From: Caenorhabditis elegans
Taxonomy: Eukaryota; Nematoda; Chromadorea; Rhabditida; Rhabditidae
Assembly (NCBI RefSeq): GCF_000002985.6
Contig: NC_003282.8
Span: 16,120,001-16,184,000, forward strand
Direction of reading: 5' to 3'
DNA: 64,000 bases
Positions 12,471 to 25,500 of this stretch are shown in pieces. The translations under genes were made by a program, and so were the position numbers. The notes below the pieces were generated by a model. It did not search any database. It had not been told where the DNA came from and saw nothing but the letters and a program-made list of their open reading frames with translations. Position 1 is the stretch's first letter. Every line of letters starts with the position of its first letter.

Positions 12471-12474
12471 TCAG
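12471..12474 (+). promoter_or_regulatory. Probable splice-leader acceptor for hlh-32
   Basis: TTGGTTTTTCAG ends at 12474, 24 nt before the hlh-32 ATG. No upstream in-frame exon is evident, so this fits an SL1 trans-splice site with a very short 5' UTR (12475-12498). A cis-spliced 5' non-coding exon remains possible. Confidence 0.55.
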
Positions 12475-12498
12475 GGTGTCGTTAGATTTGGAGAGAAA

Positions 12499-14176
12499 AT
12501 GGAGAAAATGAGCAGCGATCTAACTTTTGCGGAGCCGGGAGTTCGACTTTCTATTAATTTGAGGGAAAGGTGAGGAGTTGAGTTTTTGAAAAATTTCCGT
12601 TTCACCATGTTTTCAAAAAATCTTAGCGTTTTGTATTTATGTTTTTTTTTGAATTTTGAAGAAATACTTTTTTTGCAAAATACTAATAATCTAGTAATTT
12701 TTTATATGTTTTATTCGGATATGTTCCCTTCAATATATTCTTTTAAAATTTTTGAAATTTTATTGTTCCAAACTTACTCCTGATAGTAATATTTTTCATG
12801 TGGTAAAAATATGTAAGTTAATTGATTTTTCGACAAAACAGAACGTCACTTTTTGAAATGTTAAAGCTATTCTATATTGATCATGGATGGGAAGTGAATA
12901 ATGGTACTCAAAATTCCAAGTACATATATTATAACAACTTGGTTGGAAACCGACCAAGTTAGGTTTAAAAATATGCAAAAAAAACTTCAATATTTACAAA
13001 GTTTCCCTATCTCTGTTTATTGAAAAATTCATTCCCTTGCTCATAAATATACCTCAAATTTGTTTAAGCGCGGTAAGTAGCAGCCGACAAAAAACAAGTT
13101 TCTGAAAAAGTCGAGTAGCCTCTGGTAGTCTACGGCTTTCTTTGCACCTCAAAATTCCTATAGTTGCTTCCGTTTTTGGGAAACAAGAGATTCGTAATAA
13201 ATGTAACATTTTGATACAAGTTCCCCCCCAAATTCATCTCGAAATCCAGATTTTGCAGCACAGTTCACCCAACGCAGTGCAGAACTGTTACAGTTTTTAT
13301 AAATTCATCGAAACAGTAATTAATCTGCTTTCAAAATTTTCACGATTCAAAAAAGACTGTGATCAGAAATGTTTGTTGCAGCAATTTTTAAACTTTTTCT
13401 GTCAGTTCTGCAGTGATAATCAACATGTTTCCGTGATATTCTGAGTTTTTTCAAATTTTTCAAAATTAAAATTTTCGCTGTTTCAACATGGTTATTGATT
13501 TTTACCTGTTTCTTCTGAAATTAATTTCAACTAACATCTAGTTCCCAGTATTTGACATGCTTAAAAGTTCCATGACTTTCATAAAAATCTGAGTGAAATT
13601 TCAGATGCCGAATGCATGACTTAAACGAGGCACTTGACGATCTGCGAGCTGTAATTCCATATGCTCACGGGGGCTCTGTGAGGAAATTGAGCAAGATTGC
13701 CACGTTGCTTTTGGCCAAGAACCATATAATTATGCAGGTAAATCTAATTCCAAAAACCTAATTATTTTTAAAAATTAAAAAAAAACATATTTTTGACTGT
13801 TATTTTTAGTGCGAAAACTAGAAAGTTAGCAGCCGACAAAAATTTAGAACCGCGAAAATTGATCTGCCAGCTGTCGAAATTTTCCACCCTGAGTTCAAGA
13901 GCAGCACGGGTTACGTGCTAAAAATCTAATTGTTTTGCATGTGTGACGTCACGAGCAAACTGCGATTTCTAGGAGCATTAATGACGTCATAAATTTGAAA
14001 AATGAGACTGCCGCGTGTACCAGAGGTCAAACTAATCGTGGATTGAACAAATAAAATTTCAGGCAAAAGCAATCGAAGAGCTAAGTGTTCTGGTGTCCCA
14101 GTTGAAAACCAGGAAATCTTCTGGAAATTCGGAAAATTTGGAGAAAACCGTGTCAACACCATCCGAAGGAGATTAG
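12499..14176 (+). CDS. hlh-32: Olig/Beta3-like bHLH transcription factor HLH-32
   Basis: Three exons: 12499-12569, 13605-13737 and 14063-14176, with GT-AG introns; predicted length 105 aa. The protein is almost only a bHLH domain. The basic region (about residues 16-29) reads [14 protein letters not shown] with the E-box contact residues N-x-R-E-R-x-R. Helix 1 is [15 protein letters not shown], followed by a loop HGGSVRK and helix 2 [15 protein letters not shown] to about residue 84, then a Ser-rich tail. The RMHDLN signature is typical of the Olig/bHLHb4 group, to which the near-identical C. elegans hlh-17, hlh-31 and hlh-32 belong. hlh-32 is chosen because I recall it beside gln-3. It binds DNA in the nucleus as a dimer. 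Start: first ATG after a strong acceptor; Met-4 is an alternative. Intron 1 carries a plus piRNA core at 13478. The member of the trio is inferred; the family is certain. Confidence 0.9.
13478..13485 (+). promoter_or_regulatory. piRNA promoter core inside hlh-32 intron 1
   Basis: Exact CTGTTTCA, in the same direction as hlh-32. A CTGTTTCT variant follows at 13506 and a CGAAACAG (-) variant at 13309. The piRNA unit would lie wholly within the 1,035-bp intron and end before the acceptor at 13604. Confidence 0.75.
13944..13989. promoter_or_regulatory. Pair of CRE-type palindromes in hlh-32 intron 2
   Basis: TGACGTCA occurs at 13944-13951 and again at 13982-13989. This is the consensus CREB/ATF-family binding palindrome. 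Two perfect copies 38 bp apart in a 325-bp intron suggest an intronic enhancer; function is inferred. Confidence 0.45.
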
Positions 14177-14264
14177 CGCTGGTGATAGATTCCTGGATGT
14201 TCAACAAATTGATGTTGCAAAAAAATTACACATTTTTACCGTTTCAGATATATTTTATGCCTAT

Positions 14265-14270
14265 AATAAA
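14265..14270 (+). terminator. Polyadenylation signal of hlh-32
   Basis: AATAAA about 90 nt after the stop codon (14174-14176), a normal 3' UTR length for this species. A CCGTTTCA near-core lies at about 14239 within this UTR. Confidence 0.6.
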
Positions 14271-15425
14271 GCAACTGTGAGAATTAATAATGTTTCCTTC
14301 CATTTTGCGAAATTCAACAGTTTTCTCGTACTTCTACATACTTTCTTCTGTTTTTACATTTAAAAACTAAATTTGAAACTTAACGCAACAGTAGTTCAAT
14401 TCATGTTTGTTCCGATAATTAGCGGATATTTGAAAATGGAAATTGGTAAGTTTTTAAGAAATCGCAAAAGTTGTAACAAATTCAGAAAAGCAAGTCACTG
14501 TTTCAAATCAATCTCAAAAGGACAAACACTTATTTAGAAGTGATGAAAAAGGATTACATTATAAAGAACAATTACCCAATTTGTTATTTCGCTGGCAATA
14601 GTTGAAATTACTTAAAGAACTCTATCAAAATTCTTATAAAATTTGAATTTAGATATTTTAAACAAAACAATGATTGCACCAATGTTAATATTTAAAAGTT
14701 GTGAAGCTCTTCATATAGACATGTTGAAGCAAGTTTTTACACTTTTGCGACATTTTCAAATTCAGGTTTGTATATTCTACTGTTTCATACTTTTTATAAG
14801 ATATTATAATGTTTTTTTCATTATATTGTGTTGTGTCTCTATTAGCTGTTTGCTGATTCATCTGTTGCTCCGGACTCCGGTCCAGGGATGTAAAGATTAT
14901 TGTTCTGCGTGTCCGGGCTCTCCTTTGTGGGAATCCTTGCCAAAAGTGAATGTTTAGTGAAAAACGAGAGAATTAATTACATATTTTCGGTAATTTTTAA
15001 TATCAAAAACTCACCAATTATATATTTTTTTTAAATTTCGGTTTTTACAATTTCGTTTAAATAAAATCGACAACCTGAAAATATAATAAAATGTTTCGTT
15101 GTATTCATAAATATTGCATTTTTTTAAAAACTTGTTAGTAATGGTATTTCTAATAAATAATTTATTGAAATTAAAAAAAAATTAATCTTCCCGCGCAGGC
15201 ACAAAAATAGATACCTACAAAGCTGATTCAGATAATAATATATAATACTAGGCTCTCAGGTCGTTTTCTACGGCAAAATAGGCGTATATTGGTAACTGAT
15301 AGCTGTTTGTGTGCCTATGTAAAAATGTCATTGTTCAAATAATTTTGCACAAGAAAAGTTTATACTGTTTCACAAACTCTATACATTTCATGACTTTTTC
15401 ACTTAAAATAGTGTAGAATCTGCTC

Positions 15426-15840
15426 TACCGTATTTCTTCTATTAGTATGGCCTCCCTATTAGACTTGCACTCCCTATTAGTATTGCCCCTCGGAGACCTT
15501 CCGAAAATTAGTATTGCACTCCCTTTTTTTTTAACTTTTTTGTATTGCAAACCCGTCTCGCTAATTTCAGGATTTCAACAACATTTTTTACCTATTTTGC
15601 AACAGTTTTCACATCATTTCTACGAGATTGAAGTTTTTGAACTTATATGAAAATCAAATTTTCTGAATTTTTACATATGATTCGAACTTTTTCAGGAAAA
15701 AACTAGTAAGCTCAAAGTCAGAAAATGTTCTGAAAATTAGTATTGCACTCCCTAATAGTCTTGCACTCCCTATTAGTATTGCAAGCGGGAAGACCATCGA
15801 AAAATAGTATTGCAGCCATATTAATAGAAGAAATACGGTA
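15426..15840. mobile_element. MITE with TACCGTATTTCTTCTATTA ends
   Basis: The left end TACCGTATTTCTTCTATTAG is mirrored by TAATAGAAGAAATACGGTA at the right end. Subterminal GCACTCCCTATTAGTATTG-like units repeat several times inward from both ends. Total about 415 bp with no transposase. The terminal TA could be the target duplication. A deletion derivative of a cut-and-paste DNA transposon is the likely origin. Confidence 0.82.
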
Positions 15841-16488
15841 ATTCAAATCAAATTCGTGTTTTTAAATAAGTATTTTATTGGGAGTTATTATTTATTTATT
15901 TATTGAAATACGTTACTTTAACCAATTTTACAGCTACTCAATTCATACAATAATATCGATCATAACATTTTAGCAGTGTTCCGTTTGTAAAATCACTAAT
16001 ATTTTTATTAACTTGATGATTTATGAAACTGAATACTTTTAGCATAGAATTAAAATTTTTAAATTCATTACCAATAAGTTGGCAAGCTAGGCTACCCTCT
16101 ATCGTTCTCCAATTGTACCTAGTACCGGTAAATGTCGGGTGCTGCAAATTTATTCACTTTTGTAATCCCAGAAATGGTTCTAAAGGAAAGAACTTTCCAA
16201 ATGCATAATTTTTTTAAATATTTTTTTTGTTTTCGGTTTCAAATAGTTTATATACTTGAAGCTTGAAACTGTACATTTGGTTTGTTATTCTTTTCATGAA
16301 CTATGAAGTTTGACTTAAAAATCGTGTTTCCTGTACTTTTGAACACAAAAACTAGTTTCTATGAAAAGTTATAATTTATTAAAATCATTTTTTATATCCC
16401 ACAATTTATGAATTTCAGCATTACTGAAGAGTTAACTAATAAATTCTTTCAATCTATTACTATCAAATATTCGTACGAAACTCTTGCC

Positions 16489-16549
16489 ATCCGACATCTT
16501 TCGGGTTCCACCACTGGCAGTGTGGCACGACCAGTGAAATGTCGGCTGC
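16489..16549. repeat. Hairpin repeat, CCGACATCT family
   Basis: CATCCGACATCTTTCGGGTT opens the repeat and GAAATGTCGGCTG closes it. The centre CACTGGCAG...CGACCAGTG is itself self-complementary. Member of the dispersed family discussed in the findings. Confidence 0.7.
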
Positions 16550-17939
16550 AGTACACTAATCTTTGTAGGACAACCGATCTCTAACTCGCTGAAAAGTGAC
16601 TCGTTTTGAAACACCGTCAGTAAAGTAACAACATTTTTTGTTACTGAAAAAATATGTAAGTTATTTGACTTTTTGAAAAAAAAAACGGCAGTTTTAAAAA
16701 AGGATAAGCTTTTAACCAAACAGGGAGTATTAATATGTAGTACTTAAAACTGCAATTTAATAACAACATTTTAAAACCGACCAAGTTTTTTTGAAATAAA
16801 AACGACAGACCTGCTTGTCAAACATTTATTTTCATTCTTTTTACAGCGCCCGGCATTTACCGGCCGACATCTTGCAACTTACTGGGTTTTTTTAAAAGTA
16901 AAACATGATAAAACCCCCAAAATGAGGGCACATTTAAAACCGTACACGTATTTTTAGGAACAAATGTTTCACAATAAAAATGATATTTCTAGTAGAACTC
17001 TACTTACGATTGAAAAAAACAGTGTAAAGCACTTTTCAAACTGAAAAAAATAAACTAAGATTTCAATACTCAGTTTCACACTCTCTATTTGACAAATGTT
17101 TTAAATGGTCCATTCAATCGTGTTACAATTGACAAACATGAATGGTTATGCAAGTGCCACACAAATAAAATCGATACCTGCCTCTTGGGTTTTATTGCTT
17201 TGTTTTTGACTCTGATGGGTCCCAATTTTTCCAAAAACTTATACGAGCAACTTTTGTTTGTATTAGTTTTCACAGTTCAGTCTCCAATTAAAAATTGAAA
17301 GCCACTAAAACTACGATTCAATTAAACATTTAAAATAAACCAGCTTATTTTATGAACAATTTGAAACAATCAGCATTTTTGTTAATTTTTTTTTTGAACT
17401 GAAAAAAAATTTGATTACTTGTGGGTCAGCATTCATTATAAACATCTGCATCTTGTAAAATTATAAACAACCTGAAACAATAAGTTAAAAAATCCCTTTT
17501 TGAATTTTAATATAAATTTTAATATGAATTTTTCCGCAACAACACTTTCGGTTTCAAAATTTCTATATTAAAAAAATTGTATCAATAAATTGATCTTTTC
17601 CGTGATTTAAAGAAAATTTTCAATTTTCAGTGTTCTAACAAAAATTACACTAAACTATGAAAGTTTACGATATTATTAAGTAATGAAAAGCCTACAAACA
17701 ATAATAATTCTATAAAAAACCTTTTTCAAAATCAGGTTTGCTTTTTCGTTAGCTATTAGAAAAACTTTTGATGAACCCATACTCTTCTTGAAATTCAAAA
17801 TTCCTATATTTGAAAAAATTCCAAAAAATTGCTCTGGTGCATAAATAAAACTAACACATGAATACCGAAAATTCAGCAGTTTCAGATGTTTTTTTTTAAT
17901 CAAAATTGTTTTATACAACATTAGGATGATTGAAATTTT

Positions 17940-20900
17940 TATTCTGATTATAAAAAGATTATACCGATTTGGAAGTTTTCTAACTTTTCTTTTAAGTTTA
18001 ATTGTTTTACGGTGCAAATATAATTTACTTTTACATTCGGTTGTTCATGAAATAAAGAAAACATTACAAATGGGATTTTTTTTCCGATTTGATGATTTTT
18101 TTGGTTGCATGTTCCTGTTCCTGACTATAACTAAATTGTAAATATTTTTGGAAAATTTTTTAATTTGGACACCCTAAACTTTGAAAAAATTAACTTCTTC
18201 AGACGCATTGTAAATTCAGAATTAAAATTTTTGTTCGCTTTTCGCAAAACAAGCAGTAAGGCTCAAAATGTTTTCTGGTGAAATTTGAATTTTTTAAAGC
18301 TTAATTTATTATTAACTGAAGGAAAAACAATCATCCAAAATACAGTAATATCTGTGACCCTTTTTAATGAAAACGGATTATTTTATTATTTTCACGAGTG
18401 TGCTCAATTGCAAACTCTTTTTGAGCCTCACGTGAACAAAAAACAAAGATTTCAAAACACACAAAAATCTAATTTATGTGCGTCTTAAAACTTTTTTTCG
18501 TTCAAAATACAATTTAAAACTATAATTTTCAGAAATAACCTCATTAACAAAGTTCAGAACTTTCCCAAACGTTTTTCACAGAAAAAACTTTTTTTAAAAT
18601 TATAAGTAAACGAATTTCCAAAATCTCAAGCTATTTCTAGTGTTCAAAGATTTTGAAAAGTTTATACAAATTTTTTCAAAAAAGTTTTTGTGTCTATATC
18701 TATGTATATGACTAAATTTTTTGTGAAAAATGTGTGAAAAATCTACTGTTTCAAAATTTTTTTAAATTGCGATCGTCAGTTTTCAATGTGTGTGTAACCG
18801 CAATCTTGCTTATTTTATGTTTATAACTTTCACGTGTCATCAGAAAATGATTTCGAATACCTTTTTTCTAAAAAAAATTGAAACAACTACTCTTTCGAAA
18901 TCCCGCCTGCTGATAAGTTCACTCAACCAGTACAACGCAATAGACAGCGTTTATACAGAGCTACTGAAACAGTAAGATTTTCCAAATAGTTAAGTTTGAA
19001 AAGAATTGGAAAATCGTATTTTTCATCTTATTTTGCACTTTTTAAAAATTCATTTTCAAACAAATTAATTGTCTCATTTAAATGTTATTGAATAGTTCAA
19101 AATATAAATGTAACTTTTAATAATGATGTGAAGCAGAGGAAGTTTGAAACAAAAACGTTCTCCCGAAAATACACACGACTTTTTGTTTTGGAACACAAGA
19201 ACATTAAATGTTCTTTAGTGCGTATAACGCATTTCAATTTTTTTTTTTGGAACTTTTCAATAATTTAAATGCTGAAACAATATTTTACAGTTTCGCGACC
19301 TTTTTAAATTTAGTTTCAATATATCGAAGTAATTGTTTTTAAATTTCCTATTAGTATCGATTGAAATGGTCTCGAAAATAAATGTTACTCAAGGTTGCTA
19401 TGATTTACAAGTACCCAAATTTTTACATAAAGTCACAATTTTGAGTGATTTTCATGGTTTCACAGAATAAAACAAGAGTTTAAAGTATTTGGAGAAAATT
19501 TTAATCTAGATAATTTCAAACTTTTTCAAAAACTCTTACAAAACAGCTTATGAACATGAAAAAATTTGTTTTACTTGTTTTCTGTCGAAAATAGGATGTA
19601 AATGGTTATGAGATTACCACAAAGAAACAATGCATCTTGAACTGAATCCGTGATACAGTACAATTTTACTGGCTATACTTAACTTTTTTAATGAGTTTTC
19701 CCATGAAAAAATCAAGATTTGATTTTTAAAAAAAATTAGTATTTAACCACAAGTTAAAAAAAATACTACTAAAAATTTTGTTTTTAAACTTATAAACCAA
19801 ATATGTTTTTTTTTTCACAATAAATGAATGTATTTTTAATTTTGTTTCAGAATGTTCTCAATTTGAAAATTTTTAAAATCAATGCTCTTCAATTTGCGTG
19901 TAATGTATTAACAATAGTGAGTAATTCAAGTTGAACAAAAGAATTAAAAAAAAAATAAATTTTACTGTTTCAAACTCTTCATATCAAAATTTTAAAATTA
20001 TTTGAAACATTAATTGTTTTTCAGCGTGTCCTTGAAATGTCTAAATTGTTTTAAGAATCGAATCCCGTTTAAATTCATTAATCTCGAAACATATATTTAA
20101 CTGACTATAAAACTTTTTGCACATAGAGTTCTGGTCAATTGCTCAATACATCGGGTGGTTTAAAACTTGACAATTTTTTGAACTTAGCGAGGATGAAAAC
20201 ATTGTAATTATCTTGAGCATGTCGCGAAACAGTAAATTCTTGAAAAAAAGTTCGGTTTCAAAGACTTTATTTGATTTTGAATTTCTTGGTTGGGTAATAT
20301 GTTGTAGTCAATTTTTCATATTATTCCAACAAACATATAGTTTTGCGACCAAGTCAGATACGCGGACCATACGTTGTCTGAATTTTTCTCATCTACTGTT
20401 TTATATTCAGTAATGCCAAATTTGCTGATATTTTTAATGAAAAACTATTTTTTTTTTCAAAATTTCGTTTACAATTTCGTATTCTCCATAAGATATACTT
20501 ATTTTAACTTCTATGGTACCATTCCGAATCTGTAAAAATTTAACACAGCAGCTGTTACTAAAACTTTTGAGTACTTTACCCATACTCTTCCGGAAATTTA
20601 AAATTTTTACATTTGAAAACATTAAAAAGAAATGAACTGGTCTGGTGCACAAAAAGAGACTAAAACATAAGATTAGCATGTTGAAAATTATTAGAGAATT
20701 CCGGAAATTTCAACAGTTTCAGATTCTTTTTGAAAATCAGCATTTTTTGGTACAATATTAAAGTTTTTTGAAGTTTTCTATTTTTTTGAATCGTTACCGT
20801 TTCACGGTGTTTTTAAAATCGGTGAAGATGCAACATTTACAGTCTGCAAATTGTAATGAAATGGAGAAAACGTGGTTGTAAAAATTAAATCGGTAATATT

Positions 20901-21570
20901 GTTAAAGAGTATTCTGATTTTGAAGTTGTTTAACTTTTTCCTGAAGTTTAACTGTTTCTCTGTGTTTTTAAAATCAGCAAAGGTACAACTTTTACAGTGA
21001 TGTGATTATTTCCTGGAATGGAGAAACAAATGTGAAAAAAAAATATTTTTTTCAATTTGATAATTATTTCCGGTTGCATCTCTGTTATTATTGCATTGTG
21101 AATATCTTTGAAAAATTTCTTTGAAAAAAATTGGTTTCAAAATTTCTATATTCAAAAGATGTTGTAGTATTTCAGCAATTTACACGAAATATGATCCAGT
21201 TCTAAAAAATCCATTTTTCCATGAAAACCAGAAAATGCCAACTGGATCGGAATCTTTTCGAATATTAACATTTTTTGAAACAAATTTCTAGTAAGAATGT
21301 AATTTTTAAATTTTTTCTATGATTTTGAAGTATTTCAAAGATTTTTAAAATAATTTCAACGGTTTCATGTTTTTGACAAAGTTAGCAAAAATGGAACATT
21401 TACAGTGATACAGTGATTTGGATTTTTACTTATTAGTGAAGTTCTATAAAATCGAAAAGTGTGATGAAAGTGGTAAATCATTTCACAGTTTGATGATTTT
21501 TCTAGATTTTTGTCTAGTTTAAACTAAATTTTCAGAAGCAATAGAAAACTTTTACACAAAACACCCAAAG
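17940..21570 (+). repeat. Decayed tandem piRNA-type module, about four copies
   Basis: Copies start near 17940, 20765, 20935 and 21330. Each reads roughly TTTTGAAGTTTT..AACTTTT, then a core-like octamer, then GGTG.TTTTTAAAAT..G..AAG.T..AACATTTACAGT and a TTTGATGATTTTTT..GGTTGCAT stretch. The octamer slot reads TTGTTTTA, CCGTTTCA, CTGTTTCT and CGGTTTCA in the four copies, so none is an exact core today. A leading segment (ACCCATACTCTTC...CTGG.GCA.AAA) at 17775 and 20578 confirms duplication. Confidence 0.6.
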
Positions 21571-22453
21571 TTTACGCAGGCATCTGTTATATCTTTTAAG
21601 TTTTATATAGCTTTTATAAAGGTTTAAAAAAAATCTATGTTTCAGAGTTTCTATGTTAAAAACGTTTTATTATTGGGTAGTACATGGAACAATTCAAAAT
21701 TCAGTGTTCTACTAGAAATCCCATTATGCCATAAAAACTTGCAATTAACAAATTATCAACAAACCCCAAAAATTCAACGGTTTTAGATTTTTTTTAAAAT
21801 CAAAACGTTTTGGAACACCAGTAAAGAAGCTTAAATAAAAAAAAAATAAAAAATAAGCCACTTTTCACATGCCAGTTTATATATTTTGATAATAATCCTC
21901 TTGAAAATAAACGTTTATTCAAGCTTGACATACGTGAAAACTGATAAATTGCCAATTGTCAAAGTTATTTTAATAGACATTTGAACACTTTTCAAACAAG
22001 AATGAATATATAATTCAAATTATATTTGCATTAAAAATATATCTGCATCAAAAAAATTGTGCAGTTAAATAGTAATATAAACGATGTGAAGCATGATTTA
22101 ATTTTTTTTTGAAACAGCGATGATCTGCAAAAACTATAGAACCAAAAAATAATCGCCACGAATTAATTCATTAGAAACTTATTGAAGGAATAGTAAGTTC
22201 TTGATTTTTTGATGTAATTGAAAAGTCCGTTACTTATTAGTTTTAAGTATGAAACCATGTTTAATAAGAACAACTTGAAACAAGATTTTAAAATTTCAGT
22301 AATTTATTATACTTTCGCTCGAGAATTTACGTAAGCTGTTCGAATTTTTTCCTATTGTCCTATATAAAATTCAGTGTATGTCTCGCGTCAATAGCTGAAA
22401 AGCAGTAAATTTCAAGACCAATAAGACTGTGCCAAAAATAGAACCACGTACAC

Positions 22454-22459
22454 TTTATT
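22454..22459 (-). terminator. Polyadenylation signal of the GT92 gene
   Basis: TTTATT on the + strand reads AATAAA on the minus strand, about 85 nt beyond the stop codon at 22544-22546. Confidence 0.5.
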
Positions 22460-22543
22460 TAAAAAAAAAGACTGAAAAAAAACCAAAAGTAGCTCAAACA
22501 AAGATGAATTTCTAAAATAAATACTACTTAACAACAAAATGTT

Positions 22544-25500
22544 TCAAAACTCGGGCCAAGGTGCTTTGCAAGGGTTCGGATGTCGTAGACCGTCTACCAA
22601 TGTCTGTGGAATAGTTAAACAATTAACTGGAATTGTTTCATATACATGCAATACTCGTTTCACAACTGCTTCTCTCAATTTTCCAGAAAATTCGTCTGGA
22701 AGTGGGCGTGTCACAAATTCTATAGGATTTCCAGTTTCATCAGGCATCTTATTCCAGTCTGATCCAGAGATTCGGTGTTTCACACTTCGTAAATGTCTGG
22801 AAAATTACTGTTTCAGGGAGTTAAGATAACGATTCTTTTCTTCAGTTATTATTCGAATCGCCGTCGAAAATGATTATTGTTTCCAAAAGTCAAGTGTCGC
22901 GGCCGACATCTGCCGGGTTTTATAATATAGCAGTGAGCTGCCGAAGCCTGTAAATGTCGGGTGCTATGCGACGTTTTCTTGCCGTGAATACTAGAAATAT
23001 TCTATTTTAAATGAAAAGTACAATTTCGGTACAAAAAATTTCCTGTTTCACAAAAATTGTAAATCTGACTGATTGAATTTTAAGTGGTGGTCCTTGATTA
23101 ATTTTCATTGCATTGTTGTGGAACCCGGAAGATGTTGGGAGCTTCGAAAAATATATTGTTTAAGCTTACGTGTGTTTTTAGGTGTTCTTTATTTTTATAA
23201 ATTTTTACTGTTTCGAATGTCTCGTAAGACAATTTTTTGTAATTTTCAGACGTTAATATCAAATGTTTCAAATCGCTTCGAATTCTGAATACATTTTCAT
23301 AATTAACATCTAATGTCAAAAATGTGAAGCAATTGATGTTTCCTTAAACGTGAGCAGTCATATGAAATAACTTCAAAACATTTTTAACGTCTTTAATATG
23401 AAAAAAAAACTGAAAATTTGGTCTGAAAACAAACTCACCTCACACTTGCCACAGTAATATTTAATAACAACGTTTTGACTCCAAAATACTTGGCACTTGC
23501 TTGATGAATAGACATTAATCCTATCTTAAAATTAAAATAATTAAACTATTTCAAAAATCACTTACCTTTTCGGATTTAATTATAGGTTTTGTGCCTGACA
23601 TTGTCTTTTTAACTGTTTCATTATATTTTTTAAATATCAATTCTTGCTCTAATTGCTCTATATTCTCATATTTATCAGGATAATCCTGATCTTTAACTAT
23701 AGTTGTACTTTGTAGCTGAACTTCTCCAACAGATGAATCTTGAATTGATCGTAATACATCAATCATTGTTCCTGGTCCATTTGTAGATAGTCTCTCATCC
23801 AAATCTATGAATGCGGTCCATTTGGAATGGTAGGCGCTGCGCAGGTGACAGTCCTGAAAATATGAGAATGCAGCAGCCGACACCTAGCCGGTCACTGTAA
23901 GTGGTGCAACCCCGTAGCTGTCGGTTGCTAATGTCGTTTTACATCAGCCGACACCTGACGGGGTTCTGAAGTTAACTTTAAAAGAAGAAAAGTTCGCCTG
24001 GCAGAAGTAAGGCGCTAAAACTTGAAAGTTGTCGGGTGCAGCCGACAAAAATTTAGATTTTCAATGACACCACAATTGCAAAGAGGAAATATCAAAAAAA
24101 TTGCACTAGTTTTTGAAAACAACGCACTCTTTTACAGATATCATGAAACAGTAGAAATATTAAAATTGGTAGTAGGTTCTTTTACAGTTTTTGGATAATA
24201 AAGAAAAATGCTGCTCAATTCATGTTATTTCAGCAACATTGTGCTTTAACTATTTCAGATTATTTTTATAAAAAGTGGAATGAGCAGTTCGCACTTTCAT
24301 AAAAATTGAACAGATTATTAGACAGAGATTATTAGAGATTTTATGCACACATAGTTATATCAAAAATGTTTATACTTTCAACTTAACACTGTAAATTTAT
24401 TGAAACTCATCATTTTTAATTTTCGAAACTAAATTTTCGTCAAATTCATAAGTGTTTATAATTTTTTGAAAACCACAGAAAATATAAATTTAATTTTTTT
24501 TCTAATTTTCCCACTTATATATTTTGAAATCTAGAATTACAAGTTTTTTTTAGTAAATGGGTAAAAATAAAAATTTTCTAAATGTTCTATCTAAAATTTT
24601 CAGATGTTTCATTATCATCATTTATTCCAAGGGAGATATTAAATTTTAATAACCTACCTGAATCTGCAAAAGGTGCCACGCAATGAAAACTCGATGATAT
24701 TTATCCTGAAGTTTCACTAACTCTATGTCACCGGTTCTAAAATTTTCAAAATTATTGCAACGAAGCCTTGACTTCAACTAACCGAACATAATCATCCAAT
24801 ATTTTCTGGTCGTAGTCTCTGATTTCTCCAACATAAAAGTAAAAATAGGAGGCGCCCTGGAAGTAATTTTTTTCAAAATTCTTTGGTTTCACACTTTTCT
24901 AGATATGCGCACTGTCTTTAAAAATTATTGGAATTTTTTACAGTTTCACAAACTTTTTATATTTTTTTCAAATCTGTATTAAGTTAATTTTGACGTAAAA
25001 TCCACAAAACTGTAAATTTCAGTTTTATATAATGTAAAAAATTGTTTTAAAAAGTTTTTGTTTCAAAAGTGTTCATTATTGAAATTTTAATTTTTTTTAC
25101 AGTTTCAAAACCTTCTCATTATTTGTGAGCTGTATTTATTTCGTTTTTATTGTCGAAATTTAATTTAACTGTAAAAGTTTCAAAAAAATAAAGTTTTTTG
25201 TTTCAAAACTGTTCTTTCAATTTTTTCGACCTACTTCCAACTTATTATGTTCCACAAAATCGATAATTGGCAGCCAACTTGGCTCATTTCCATACATTGG
25301 AGCCACACATACTGATAATTCATGTATTGGTTCTGGAATATTTCTTGCTGACTTAAAGAACATTTGAAACCGTTTTACTTTTTTATTTTAAGCCTTGTTT
25401 CAGTTTCTCAAAATGTGACATTTTCTGTAGTGCCCGACATCTCCCGAGTTGCAGCAGATTTAATGAAACCCGGAAGATGTCGGATGCTGTAAAACCTGGT

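Larger units (their letters stand above)
14271..22453. ncRNA. 21U-RNA loci block: seven exact cores, many decayed ones
   Basis: Plus cores start at 14498, 14780, 15365, 18746 and 19965. Minus cores span 18965-18972 and 22110-22117. Between 16 and 22 kb many one-mismatch forms occur instead (CGGTTTCA, CCGTTTCA, CAGTTTCA, CTGTTTCT, CGAAACAG at 20225), especially in the tandem module at 17.9-21.6 kb. No protein gene is seen. The rest is A/T-rich DNA apart from the MITE and hairpin repeats listed separately. Confidence 0.83.

Noticed and set aside
23073-23319. Open frames on both strands between GT92 exons 8 and 9
   Set aside because: They lie in the last intron; the annotated exons join in phase without them and they show no GT92 similarity.
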